DNA of 64,000 nt from an uncultured Collinsella sp. GTDB taxonomy: Bacteria > Actinomycetota > Coriobacteriia > Coriobacteriales > Coriobacteriaceae. Of this stretch, positions 54,232-62,515 are shown piece after piece (position 1 is the first letter of the stretch; each line of letters opens with the position of its first letter). The stretch covers positions 5,761 through 69,760 of the forward strand of contig CAKUOD010000011.1 in assembly GCA_934668695.1 (NCBI GenBank), given 5' to 3'. The notes under the pieces are model-generated. The model did no database searches, was not told the DNA's origin, and saw nothing but the letters and a program-made list of their open reading frames with translations. Both the position numbers and the translations under genes were made by a program.

Positions 54232-54612
54232 ATGACCACAACCGCCGCTCAGATCAACGTACGTCTCGATGCCGATCTTAAAAGAAGTGGGGACGCCGCT
54301 CTCTCCAAGGCCGGTATGACGCCGAGCCAAGCGGTGCGAGCGCTCTGGCAGCTTGCAGCGTCGCTGGCCGATCGCCCCGGTGCGCTCGAGGATATCCTGC
54401 TGCCCAGTCGTGCCCGGGCGGAACAGCGCGAGCGCGAAAAGGCCGCCAAACGTAAGCTCGAGCTCATGGATCAGGGGTCGAAGCTGTTCGCTGCCGCTTG
54501 CCGTGAGTCGGGAATCGATATGGTCAAGGCTCAGCCATCGGACGACGAAGAGCTCAAACGGAATGCCTATGCGGATCGCTATGGCGAGGAGATGAGCTGG
54601 CTCTATGAGTGA
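54232..54612 (+). CDS. RelB/DinJ-type antitoxin
   Basis: 126 residues from ATG 54232 after AAGGAGG. Residues 5-50 match a ribbon-helix-helix antitoxin of the RelB/DinJ group (AQINVRLDADLKR, AALSKAGMTPSQAVRALWQ). The rest is a long charged helix (REREKAAKRKLELM) and a tail that should wrap the toxin. It is longer than typical RelB (80-90). It overlaps the toxin gene by eight bases. The promoter carries dyads consistent with autorepression. Its partner is a PIN nuclease instead of the usual RelE. Confidence 0.85.
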   Translation: MTTTAAQINVRLDADLKRSGDAALSKAGMTPSQAVRALWQLAASLADRPGALEDILLPSRARAEQREREKAAKRKLELMDQGSKLFAAACRESGIDMVKAQPSDDEELKRNAYADRYGEEMSWLYE

Positions 54613-55096
54613 GACTCCAAAGCGCATCTTGGTTGACACCAACGTGTGGCTCGATTACTTCATTCCCTCACGACGTGGTCGTTCGGTGGCGATTGAGTTT
54701 TTACGCGATGCATGCACGGCGCAGGTGGATTTGCTGTATGCGGCGACATCGTCCAAAGACCTGTTCTATTTGATTTCAAGCGAACATAAGGCATGGTATC
54801 GGCGAGAGCACGGTTCGCTTTCCCAGAATGCCGCTGCGGCAGCGACATCGCTTGCATGGGATTGTCTTAGCGTGTTGTCGCAGCTTGCCACGCCAGTGCC
54901 CTGTGACCTGAGCGACATATGGATGGCGAGCAGGCAGCGTGAGCTCCATAGCGATTACGAAGACGATTTAATCATTGCGGCAGCGATACGCGCTCAAGCA
55001 GATCTACTGGTCACCAACGATGTCAAGCTCTGTTCGCATGCGCCCGTCGCAGCAATGAGTGTAGAAGACGCAAAAAATTACTTAGCAACGCTCTAG
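54605..55096 (+). CDS. PIN-domain toxin (ribonuclease)
   Basis: 163 residues from ATG 54605, inside the end of the antitoxin gene. PIN acidic residues: Asp11 in ILVDTNVWLDY, Asp in YEDDLIIAAAI, and Asp of VTND near the C-terminus. PIN toxins cleave RNA with a metal ion and are held inactive by the antitoxin. Pairing of a PIN toxin with a RelB-like protein is known but less common than VapB. A structured hairpin element follows. Confidence 0.87.
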   Translation: MSETPKRILVDTNVWLDYFIPSRRGRSVAIEFLRDACTAQVDLLYAATSSKDLFYLISSEHKAWYRREHGSLSQNAAAAATSLAWDCLSVLSQLATPVPCDLSDIWMASRQRELHSDYEDDLIIAAAIRAQADLLVTNDVKLCSHAPVAAMSVEDAKNYLATL

Positions 55097-55112
55097 CAAT
55101 TTGAAGATCCCG

Positions 55113-55191
55113 CAGGTCGAATAAAAGTCAGCGAATGCCCCCAGGCAGGGCCGCGCCAGCCAGTCCCTACAGGTCGAATAAAAGTCAGCGA
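55113..55191. repeat. Two 22-bp direct repeats
   Basis: CAGGTCGAATAAAAGTCAGC-GA occurs at 55113-55134 and 55170-55191, exact, 57 bases apart. The second runs into the outer arm of the hairpin element at 55188. It may mark an insertion or duplication. Confidence 0.6.
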
Positions 55192-55292
55192 GAGCCCGCC
55201 GTTTGAGCCAAGGTGCCGTGAAATGAAAAGGCGCTGACCTTCTGGTCGCGCCTTTGAAATTGAACGGCAGATTGGCCAAACGGCGGGCTCGC
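55188..55292. repeat. Structured hairpin element, class G copy 2
   Basis: GCGAGAGCCCGCCGTTTG pairs with CAAACGGCGGGCTCGC with one bulge. TGCCGT (55214-55219) pairs with ACGGCA (55264-55269), and AAGGCGC-T-GACC with GGTC-G-CGCCTT. The unpaired strands match copy 1 at 17886, while the stem bases differ in compensated pairs. It lies between convergent genes. Confidence 0.75.
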
Positions 55293-55304
55293 AGCGTCGA
55301 CCGG

Positions 55305-55328
55305 TCCGCCGTTCGTTAGAACGGCGGA
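55305..55328. terminator. Perfect hairpin between convergent genes
   Basis: TCCGCCGTTC pairs with GAACGGCGGA around GTTA. It lies four bases past the stop of the minus-strand dehydrogenase. No T run. Confidence 0.5.
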
Positions 55329-55331
55329 ACC

Positions 55332-56267
55332 CTAATGCTCAATCCAGCAGCGCAGGGTCTCGCCAGCTTGCAAGTGGCGTAGGTTCTCCGCGGCAATGTC
55401 GACCACATTGTTGAGCGTAGCCTCCAAGTGGAACCAGCCCGAGACATGCGGCGTGATGAGCATGTTGGGCGCATCCCACAGTGGGCTTGTCTCAGGCAGC
55501 GGCTCGGGGTCGGTGACGTCGACCGCAGCACCGGCAAGGTGCCCGGACTCGAGTGCCGCAACCAAGTCGTCGGCGACCACAAGATCGCCGCGGCCGCCGT
55601 TGGCAAAGAAGGCGCCCGGTTTCATCGCGGCGAAGAACTCGGCGTTCGCCAGGCCGCGGGTCTCGGGTGTGCTGGGCATAAAGGATGCGACGATGTCAGC
55701 CTCGGCCAGGCGCTCGGGGAGGGCGTCCATGCCGTCCATGTCCTCAAACACGATGGGGTAGACGAGCGGATGACGCTTGATACCGCGGACGTGCGCGCCC
55801 ATGCTGCGGCAGAGCGTGGCAAAGTGGCCGCCGATATCGCCCGCGCCCAGCACCAGCACGTTGGCGTTTTTGAGCGAGGTGACCGGACCTAAATCCTCCC
55901 AGCGATGCTTGCGCTGCAAGTCGTGATAGCCGGGCAGGCGCTTGATCATGGAAAGGACCATGGCAAACATGTGCTCGCTCACGGCCTGGCCATAGGCACC
56001 CACCGAGCAGGAAAGCTTAGCGTCGGCTGGCACGGTGCCGGCGGCCAAGTAATCGTCATAGCCGGCGGTCTGTAATTGCAACAGCTGGAGATGCTCGCAT
56101 GCCGTGAGCATGCCAGGGTCGATGTTGCCCAAGATCACGTCCGCATCGGCGACCTGCTTGCGCGTGGCGGCGTCGGAGCTCGTGTAGATAAAGTCCTCGC
56201 CCGGAGCGCTCGACTCAAGAATTGCGCGATGGCGGTCATTGACGGGCAGCAAAACCAGAATGTTCAC
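55332..56267 (-). CDS. D-isomer-specific 2-hydroxyacid dehydrogenase
   Basis: 311 residues from ATG 56267. The Rossmann motif LGAGDIGGHFA is near 135-150, RGIKRHP is the adenine ribose region, and the active-site series is MPSTPETRGLANAEF, NGGRGDLV and HVSGWFH with the catalytic His. The substrate may be a small 2-keto acid; the protein resembles the GhrA/phosphoglycerate dehydrogenase-like group more than D-lactate dehydrogenase. Single gene. A CCTGCC palindrome copy lies just before its start. Confidence 0.87.
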   Translation of the reverse strand: MNILVLLPVNDRHRAILESSAPGEDFIYTSSDAATRKQVADADVILGNIDPGMLTACEHLQLLQLQTAGYDDYLAAGTVPADAKLSCSVGAYGQAVSEHMFAMVLSMIKRLPGYHDLQRKHRWEDLGPVTSLKNANVLVLGAGDIGGHFATLCRSMGAHVRGIKRHPLVYPIVFEDMDGMDALPERLAEADIVASFMPSTPETRGLANAEFFAAMKPGAFFANGGRGDLVVADDLVAALESGHLAGAAVDVTDPEPLPETSPLWDAPNMLITPHVSGWFHLEATLNNVVDIAAENLRHLQAGETLRCWIEH

Positions 56268-56286
56268 AAACAGTCCTCTCCGCTTG

Positions 56287-56336
56287 ACCTACCAAAAAGG
56301 GACAGGTTTATTTTGGCAGGTTTTATCAGGCAAAAC
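56287..56336 (+). repeat. Dispersed CCTGCC palindrome, copy 7
   Basis: ACCTACCAAAAAGGGACAGG then TTTATTTTGGCAGG and TTTTATCAGGCAAAAC. It lies between the start of the dehydrogenase gene and the terminator of map. Confidence 0.8.
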
Positions 56337-56344
56337 GTTCAAAT

Positions 56345-56390
56345 AAAAACGCCGGATGCAAGACGGGCGTGCCCGTCAGCATCCGGCGCA
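56345..56390 (-). terminator. Terminator of map
   Basis: On the minus strand GCGCCGGATGC pairs with GCATCCGGCG, with an inner GACGGGC/GCCCGTC, followed by TTTTTATTT. A strong intrinsic terminator. Confidence 0.88.
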
Positions 56391-56397
56391 TCTACAG

Positions 56398-57285
56398 CTA
56401 CCAGCTGAGCAGTTCGTAGCCGTCCTCGGTCACCACGAGCTGTACCTCGCACTGGGCCGAATCGCTACCGTCCTTGGTGCGCACGCACCAGCCATCGCCC
56501 TTGCTGATCTTAATGTCGGGCGCTCCGGCGTTGACCATGGGCTCGATGGTAAAGACCATGCCCGGGGCCATGATGGTGTCCACATCGGGTGCCTCGGTGG
56601 TAAAGCCCACAAATGGGTCCTCGTGGAACTCCTTGCCAATGCCGTGTCCGCCGTACTCGCGCACCACACTAAAGCCGGCGTCCTCGACGGTCTTTTGCAC
56701 TGCCTCGGCCATAACGGACAACGGCAGCCATGGCTTGACGGCCGCCAGACCCGCCTCCACGCTGGCGCGGGTGACGTCGACCAGGCGCTGGCGCTCGGCC
56801 GAGACCTCGCCGATGCAGAACATGCGGCTCGAATCACTAAAGTAACCGTCCAAGATCGTGGAGCAGTCTACGTTGATGATGTCGCCCTCGTGCAGCACAT
56901 CCGCATCGCAGGGGATACCGTGGCAGACGACGTCGTTGATCGAGGTGCACACGCTCTTGGGATAGCCCTCGTAGTTAAGGTCGGCCGGCGTGCCACCGTG
57001 CTCGACGGTGTAGTCGTAGATCATCTGGTCGATCTGGTTGGTGGTCATGCCTGCGGCGATATGCTCGCCCACATAATCGAGCACGCCCACGTTGATGGCT
57101 GCCGAGCGCTTGATGCCCTCGATATCGGCGGGAGTCTTGTAGAGCGTGCGAGGCAGAACCTCCCAGCCCTCTTCCCACAAGCGTTCGAGGCGCTCATCAA
57201 AGGCGCTATGGCATTTCTTGTATTTCTTGCCGCTGCCGCACCAGCAAGCGTCGTTGCGGCCGGGCACGGGTCCTTTGTCATACAT
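56398..57285 (-). CDS. map: Methionine aminopeptidase with SEC-C zinc motif
   Basis: 295 residues from ATG 57285. It removes the initiator methionine from new proteins. Residues 8-26 hold a SEC-C motif (GRNDACWCGSGKKYKKCH), which binds zinc and can contact the ribosome or SecA. The catalytic pita-bread domain follows, with metal ligands in INVDCSTILDGYFSDSS, HGIGKEFHEDP and FTIEPM. It is longer at the N-terminus than E. coli Map (264) but like other actinobacterial and clostridial members with SEC-C. A strong terminator lies behind. Confidence 0.93.
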   Translation of the reverse strand: MYDKGPVPGRNDACWCGSGKKYKKCHSAFDERLERLWEEGWEVLPRTLYKTPADIEGIKRSAAINVGVLDYVGEHIAAGMTTNQIDQMIYDYTVEHGGTPADLNYEGYPKSVCTSINDVVCHGIPCDADVLHEGDIINVDCSTILDGYFSDSSRMFCIGEVSAERQRLVDVTRASVEAGLAAVKPWLPLSVMAEAVQKTVEDAGFSVVREYGGHGIGKEFHEDPFVGFTTEAPDVDTIMAPGMVFTIEPMVNAGAPDIKISKGDGWCVRTKDGSDSAQCEVQLVVTEDGYELLSW

Positions 57286-57337
57286 GGCTAACTTCCTTTC
57301 ATTCGCAGCTAGTATAGCCCGCCCACGCGTCCATAAA

Positions 57338-57404
57338 AGTTGCGGTGATATAGTTCCGATTTAAGCGGTTTAACAGCACAAATAGGAACTATATCACCGA
57401 AACT
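57338..57404. repeat. 67-bp palindromic repeat, copy 3
   Basis: AGTTGCGGTGATATAGTTCC pairs with GGAACTATATCACCGAAACT (one mismatch), 67 bases in all. It lies between the start of map and the stop of the radical SAM gene. Confidence 0.8.
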
Positions 57405-57444
57405 GATGGGGCGGGATGACGGCACTAGCTGCTGCGTGGTTTTG

Positions 57445-58221
57445 CTAGTAGCTCACCTGGCAGGGGATGCCGAGGGCTTGGACGCGCGCGGCAATGGCGT
57501 CGAGCACCTCAGGCGCCGCTTTGGCAAGGCCGGCGACCGGTGTCTCGCGCGCCACCGTGTAGATGGTCGCTTCTTGTGGGCGAATGCGCTCAAGCGCCGC
57601 GAGCCAGGGGGCAACGTACTCCTCGCCGGTGTTGTCGATGAGCTTGCCCTGATACTCGCCGGTCAAAAAGATCGTCTGGATAATAACGTGACCGTCAAAG
57701 CTTGCGAACGTCTCGATCTGGTGCTCGACGTCGTAGGGGCCAACAGGCTGGTCGAGCAGCTGGATAAACGCCGGGTCGACGGTATCGAGCTTAAGAATGT
57801 TGTCGTCGACCATCATGAGCGCGTCGTGCACCTCGGGGCGGTCGGCGCGCGTGCCGTTGGAGAGCACGGCGATCTTGGAGTTTGGGGCAAGCTCGTCGCG
57901 CAGCGCGACGGCGCCGGCGATGGCCTGCGGAAACTCCGGTGCGGCGGTGGGCTCGCCGTTGCCTGCGAAGGTGATCACATCGGGGAGGTCGCCCTCGGCT
58001 GCCATCTCGTGCAGCTTTGCCTCGAGCGCGTCGAGTACCACGGCAGCTGTGTTGTACGGCTCATGGCAGGGGCGCTCGGCGTTGAGGCCGTTTTCGCAGT
58101 ATATGCAGTCGAACGTGCAGATTTTGCCGCTGGCCGGCATCATGTTGACGCCGAGCGAGAGACCAAGGCGACGGCTGCGAACGGGCCCAAAGATGGGGCT
58201 GGCATTCAAAAACGTAGACAT
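57445..58221 (-). CDS. Radical SAM protein
   Basis: 258 residues from ATG 58221 (MSTFLNASPIF), nine bases after GAGGAG; an ATG six bases earlier is too close to it, and the longer frame to 58335 has no ribosome site. The iron-sulfur cysteines are in CTFDCIYCENG, near residue 33; FAGNGEPT is the SAM-binding GGE equivalent and VLSNGT follows. It resembles the stand-alone radical SAM proteins related to wyosine/YgiQ-like groups that lack an accessory domain. The substrate is unknown. Oxygen-sensitive, cytoplasmic. Confidence 0.83.
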   Translation of the reverse strand: MSTFLNASPIFGPVRSRRLGLSLGVNMMPASGKICTFDCIYCENGLNAERPCHEPYNTAAVVLDALEAKLHEMAAEGDLPDVITFAGNGEPTAAPEFPQAIAGAVALRDELAPNSKIAVLSNGTRADRPEVHDALMMVDDNILKLDTVDPAFIQLLDQPVGPYDVEHQIETFASFDGHVIIQTIFLTGEYQGKLIDNTGEEYVAPWLAALERIRPQEATIYTVARETPVAGLAKAAPEVLDAIAARVQALGIPCQVSY

Positions 58222-58446
58222 AGGCATATGCTCCTCAAGACAATTGTGCCTAAGCATAGCATCGGCTCCAAAGCAAGGTGCGGGCTCTTGCTTTACAAGT
58301 TTCGTTTTTTCACGTCGCTCATGATGCCATGCCATGAAAAGCCTCGGGTCGGGTACAGTTAATCTGTTAACAAGGCGTAAGGCAATGCGGGTCTATCCAA
58401 CCGTACTGACGTGCAACTGGATGGGCATTGACGATGGGAACACAGT

Positions 58447-59244
58447 ATGGATTTTACGGTCGAGAATGCGGGCACCACGATCGCCTGTCGCGAATATGCC
58501 GGCCCGGATGTGTCGCCTGATGCTCCTGCCTTGGTGTGCGTGCACGGCGCCTGCGTCGACGGCGTCTTTTTTGACGCCATCGCCCGCGAGCTCGCCTGTA
58601 ACTACCGCGTCATTGCCTACGACCGACGCGGTTGCGGCGAGAGCGGCGACGCTGTAGACGGACGCTACGACCTCGCCGCCCAGGCCGCCGACCTGCAGGC
58701 CGTTATCGAGCATATTGGCGCTCCGGCAAACGTGCTCGCGCACAGTGCCGGTACGCTGGTGACCCTGGAGCTTCTCCGTGCAAACCCCGCCATAATCTCG
58801 CGTGCGATTCTGCATGAACCCGCCGTGACGGATGAGGGCGCCGGTCTGGGCGCGGCCCCGGTTTTGCTCGAGATGATCGCCGCGGGAAAGGTCTCCAGGG
58901 CATTGCGGGCCTTCCTTGGCGCCATCGGCGATTCGGACCCTGAGGCCCCCAAGTTAACCGAGGCGGAAGCCAAACATGCCCTACGCAACGGCCGCAGTTT
59001 CATGGCAAACGAATACGGGATTACTATGACCTGCGTTCCCGATTGGGATAGCGTCCGCGCGTCAAGAACGGTGAACGCCGTGCTTTTGGGCGAGCTTTCG
59101 ATCGGCACGCCTCGCGAGGCGGGCACGAGGATAGCGGCTGAGCTTTTGGACTGTCCACTCGTAATGGTTCCCGGCGCGCACAACGGCCTGCGCGATCGCC
59201 CGGCAGCGGCTGCCCGGGCTGTCTGCGGCATCCTGGGGCTCTAA
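58447..59244 (+). CDS. Alpha/beta hydrolase
   Basis: 265 residues from ATG 58447. It has the alpha/beta-hydrolase fold: oxyanion region VCVHGACVDG, YDRRGCGESG, nucleophile Ser in AHSAGTLVTLE (about residue 101), and the catalytic His near the C-terminus in VPGAHNGLRDRP. It could be an esterase, lactonase or haloperoxidase-like enzyme; the substrate cannot be told. Soluble, no signal peptide. Single gene between radical SAM protein and the c-di-GMP-type regulator. Confidence 0.85.
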   Translation: MDFTVENAGTTIACREYAGPDVSPDAPALVCVHGACVDGVFFDAIARELACNYRVIAYDRRGCGESGDAVDGRYDLAAQAADLQAVIEHIGAPANVLAHSAGTLVTLELLRANPAIISRAILHEPAVTDEGAGLGAAPVLLEMIAAGKVSRALRAFLGAIGDSDPEAPKLTEAEAKHALRNGRSFMANEYGITMTCVPDWDSVRASRTVNAVLLGELSIGTPREAGTRIAAELLDCPLVMVPGAHNGLRDRPAAAARAVCGILGL

Positions 59245-59454
59245 CACTCGCAATAGTCAAAGCGGCCTTCACCTGCAAACGTTTCGGCCGTGTTAACAAC
59301 TGTGCTCAAAACCTCACGTCTGCGGCTTCAATCGTGCCGTCTGCCAACTCATAAAAATGTAACAGGATTCACGTGCTTACCTGCATCGACAAGGTGTTAC
59401 CCTTGTAACATTTGGAACCCACCGCTTCATGCGAAACTATCGAAAGGGCCCCAT
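59245..59454 (+). promoter_or_regulatory. Leader of the GGDEF/HD-GYP gene
   Basis: A 210-base gap. AAATGTAACAGG (59346-59357) and AAGGTGTTACCCTTGTAACATTTGG (59390-59414, split here by TTACCC) contain an inverse pair AAATGTAACA/TGTAACATTT. CGAAAGGGCC is the ribosome site. I see no c-di-GMP riboswitch. Confidence 0.35.
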
Positions 59455-61335
59455 ATGCTCAATAATCACGAGGTCAATCTAACCGACGAGGAGGCTGCCG
59501 CCGAGGTCGCCCGTGTCGCGAAGACCTACCCCGTGGTGCGTTTGCTGTCGGCCGATCAGATTAAGAACGAGCCTAACTGCCTACTCGCCGGCAATCGGTG
59601 TCCTTGCCTGCGTCATTCAAGTCTTGAGGCCTTGACAGATTCCGATGAGGTGTCGGAGCAACTGCTCAACGATGGCGTTGAGTACCGCGCCCATCTGCGC
59701 CCTCTGAAGGTCGAGGGCGAGCCTCACGTCCTGCTGATGGTGCGTCCGATCGATGAGCAAGAGGCCGCAGAAGAGGACCTTGTCTACACCGACGTGCTGA
59801 CGAGCGTGCGCAATCGCCGATATTACGAGGAAAAGCTCCGAAGCGCCCGCATGAATGCCGGCGTTGCGATGATTGACCTTGATGATTTTAGGGCCTTCAA
59901 CGATACGTGTGGCCGTCATGCCGGCGACCTTGCACTCGGTGCTGTGGCGACAGCCATACGCAGCGGAATTCGTTCGACTGACGAGCTTGTGCGCTATGGC
60001 TGCGACAAGTTTGTGGTCGTCATGCCCAATATTCCCTCCGATGACTTCGCCCGTCGCCTGCATCAGGTATCCGAAGCCGTTCATTCCACGATTATTCCGG
60101 GCCATGAGTACGTGAGCTTGACGGCATGTGTTGGTGGCGTTCGCATTCATGGCGAGACGGTCGATGAGGGCGTTGGCCGTGCTGTCCAGTTACTGAGCCG
60201 CGCTAAGGCAAAAGCCGGTACGGTCGTGACCGATGCCGATTCCATCGAGGCCTTCCAAAGCGAAAAGCCTTTGGTGCTTATCGCCGATGACTCCGAGATG
60301 AACCGAGCCATTCTCAACGAGATGCTCAAGGACGAGTATTGCATCCTCGAGGCCGACAACGGTCGTACGGCGCTCGACATGGTCGACCGCTATGGCGATG
60401 AGTTATCGCTCGTGCTGCTGGACATTGTCATGCCGGGCATAAGTGGCTTTGAGGTGCTGGCCGATCTGTCGCGCCGATCGGGTATCGATAATCTGCCTGT
60501 CATCATGATTTCGAGCGAAGATTCCGATGATGCGGTTCTGCGCGCGTACGAGCTGGGCGCCTCGGACTATATCAACCGCCCGTTTGACTCCCGTGTCGTG
60601 CGCCGCCGTGTAAGCAACACCATCCGCCTATACGCCAAACAGCGCCGCCTGACGAACCTGCTGTCCCAGCAGTACAACGAGCGCGTCAAGAACAGTCGCA
60701 TGCTCATCGACATCATGGCCGGCGTCATGGAGCTTCGCAACGGCGAGAGCGGCAGGCACGTTACGAACATCGAAAAGCTGACCGAGCTGCTGCTCGGCTG
60801 TCTGGTCCAGCGTAGCGGCGCGATCTCCCTCGACAATGAGGAGCGCTCCACGATTGCCCTGGCTTCGGCGCTGCACGATATCGGCAAGATGTCGATTGAC
60901 GATGCGATTCTCAACAAACCCGGACGCCTTACGCCCGAGGAGTTCGAGATTATGAAGACGCATACCACGATCGGCGCCGACATGTTGCTTGAGCTGGGTA
61001 GCCATCACGCCGGCAATGCGCTTATGGAATATGCGTACCAGATTGCGCGTTGGCATCACGAGCGCTGGGACGGCAAGGGTTATCCCGATGGCCTTAAGGG
61101 CGACGAAATTCCCATTGCCGCACAGGTGGTTTCGGTGGCCGACGTGTACGATGCGCTGACGAGCGTGCGCGTGTACAAGGATGCCATCCCGCACGAGGAG
61201 GCTATCCAGATGATCCTGGACGGTAAGTGCGGTACCTTTAACCCGTTGCTGCTCGATTGCCTGCTCGAGGTGCAGGACCAAATTGCCGAGACGTTGGCAC
61301 GCCCCGCTGACGTCGTCGCGTTTCCCACGATTTAG
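59455..61335 (+). CDS. GGDEF-REC-HD-GYP signalling protein
   Basis: 626 residues from ATG 59455. Residues 1-105 are a PAS-like or unknown domain with three Cys (NCLLAGNRCPCL). A GGDEF domain spans about 110-265, but its catalytic motif reads YGCDKF, so cyclase activity is doubtful. A receiver domain (about 272-390) has phosphoacceptor Asp323 in LLDIVMPGISG. A C-terminal HD-GYP domain has HDIGK (near 478) and KGYPDGLKGD, which usually degrades cyclic di-GMP. The next gene is an Hpt protein that could phosphorylate the receiver. Confidence 0.9.
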   Translation: MLNNHEVNLTDEEAAAEVARVAKTYPVVRLLSADQIKNEPNCLLAGNRCPCLRHSSLEALTDSDEVSEQLLNDGVEYRAHLRPLKVEGEPHVLLMVRPIDEQEAAEEDLVYTDVLTSVRNRRYYEEKLRSARMNAGVAMIDLDDFRAFNDTCGRHAGDLALGAVATAIRSGIRSTDELVRYGCDKFVVVMPNIPSDDFARRLHQVSEAVHSTIIPGHEYVSLTACVGGVRIHGETVDEGVGRAVQLLSRAKAKAGTVVTDADSIEAFQSEKPLVLIADDSEMNRAILNEMLKDEYCILEADNGRTALDMVDRYGDELSLVLLDIVMPGISGFEVLADLSRRSGIDNLPVIMISSEDSDDAVLRAYELGASDYINRPFDSRVVRRRVSNTIRLYAKQRRLTNLLSQQYNERVKNSRMLIDIMAGVMELRNGESGRHVTNIEKLTELLLGCLVQRSGAISLDNEERSTIALASALHDIGKMSIDDAILNKPGRLTPEEFEIMKTHTTIGADMLLELGSHHAGNALMEYAYQIARWHHERWDGKGYPDGLKGDEIPIAAQVVSVADVYDALTSVRVYKDAIPHEEAIQMILDGKCGTFNPLLLDCLLEVQDQIAETLARPADVVAFPTI

Positions 61336-61359
61336 TTTGACCAAAGGAGTTTTTAACCC

Positions 61360-61716
61360 ATGATTTCCATGCGTGAGGCGTATGAGAAGATCGGCGCTAA
61401 TTATGATGACGCGTGCGCTCGGCTGATGGGCGGGGAAATGCTTGCCCGCTTTGCCCTCAAGTTTTTGGATGACGAGAGCATGGACAAGCTGGAGGCTGCC
61501 ATGGCGGCGGGAGACGCTGAAGGTGCGTTTATGGCAGTGCATACGCTCAAGGGCGTGAGCCAGAACCTGGGATTCGATAATCTGTACGAGCCGGCGGTCG
61601 TGGTGACCGAAGCGCTGCGCGGCGCCGATGCCGTTGACGGCGCTCGCGAGGGAATGCACGCGCTGCAGCAGCAATATGCGGCCACGATGTCGGCCCTGCG
61701 CGAGGCGGCCGAGTAA
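61360..61716 (+). CDS. Hpt-domain phosphotransfer protein
   Basis: 118 residues from ATG 61360 after AAAGGAG. A four-helix Hpt domain with phosphorylated His in AVHTLKGVSQNLGF (about residue 67). It shuttles phosphoryl groups between kinases and receivers. Only 24 bases separate it from the GGDEF-REC-HD-GYP gene, so its receiver is the natural partner. No hybrid kinase is encoded in the window, so the source of phosphate lies elsewhere. Confidence 0.88.
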   Translation: MISMREAYEKIGANYDDACARLMGGEMLARFALKFLDDESMDKLEAAMAAGDAEGAFMAVHTLKGVSQNLGFDNLYEPAVVVTEALRGADAVDGAREGMHALQQQYAATMSALREAAE

Positions 61717-61740
61717 GAGGCTGTGAGCCTTGATGACTAT

Positions 61741-61804
61741 GAGAGTGGATAATCTCCCGTTTTAGGCCCGGTGGTGGCCTCAAAGTGGGAGATTATCCAC
61801 TCTC
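61741..61804. repeat. Palindrome with perfect 18-bp arms
   Basis: GAGAGTGGATAATCTCCC (61741-61758) pairs exactly with 61787-61804. An inner AGGCC/GGCCT pair lies in the loop. It lies 24 bases after the Hpt stop. It is probably a dispersed repeat or terminator. Confidence 0.65.
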
Positions 61805-61946
61805 GTTCGATACGTGTCCAAAAATCCACGCTCACCCCTTCTGATTAGTGAATGGGCTATGCGCACTGGCGGGGCTTTCCGCATGCAATCAATATCGTTG
61901 TTCGATAAACTGTTCGAATAACGATAGAGTCAATGAGGGTGAGTGT

Positions 61947-62507
61947 ATGTCTAACAGCGTTCAGCGTATGGCCAAGGCGGGCGAAAATATCAGGAAGCTC
62001 GGTTTTTGCATGACGGTCGTTTTTGCGGGAATGCTCGTCGCTTTTGCCGCGTTGGTTGTTTACGTGATCTGGTATGCGGTTGCAAACGTTGCTTCTGTCG
62101 ATTCTTTCGGCGTCGTGACGCTTCTCAATGGCGGGTGCATCGTTATCCCAAGCGGACTGTGCCTGGCGCTCGTCGTGGGTATTTCGCTTGTCGTTCTGTG
62201 TGGGATCAGCCGTAACATCTCGCGAGGCGTCTCGCCCTTTACCAAGACGCATGTGCGGCTTATCCGTGTTCTTGCGCTTGCCTTTGCTGTTAACGCCGCG
62301 GTTTCGCTTATTGGTGCCTACGGATCGGTCAATCTCACCATTGGCGGAATGGAGCTTTACATCGTGCCTCATTCCTTCGTTATTGAGATTTGCCAAGGCG
62401 CTACCTTTGATACGGGGTCGTTTATCGGCGCAGTTGTCTGTTTGTTTATCTCGGCGATCTGGAGTTATGCCTCGCTGCTCCAAGAGCAGTCTGACGAGCT
62501 TGTGTAG
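61947..62507 (+). CDS. DUF2975-type membrane protein
   Basis: 186 residues from ATG 61947 after GAGGGTGAG; an in-frame start at 61848 is rejected. Four membrane helices: about 20-45, 65-85, 105-125 and 150-175. The pattern, with ISRGVSPFTKTHVRLIRVLA before helix 3, is typical of DUF2975 proteins, which are almost always followed by a small HTH regulator, as here. Function unknown; a membrane partner controlling the regulator has been proposed by context only. Confidence 0.75.
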   Translation: MSNSVQRMAKAGENIRKLGFCMTVVFAGMLVAFAALVVYVIWYAVANVASVDSFGVVTLLNGGCIVIPSGLCLALVVGISLVVLCGISRNISRGVSPFTKTHVRLIRVLALAFAVNAAVSLIGAYGSVNLTIGGMELYIVPHSFVIEICQGATFDTGSFIGAVVCLFISAIWSYASLLQEQSDELV

Positions 62508-62515
62508 GAGGAAAC

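Noticed and set aside
59245..59454. Cyclic di-GMP riboswitch before the GGDEF/HD-GYP gene
   Set aside because: No recognisable GEMM core; only a short inverse pair is present.
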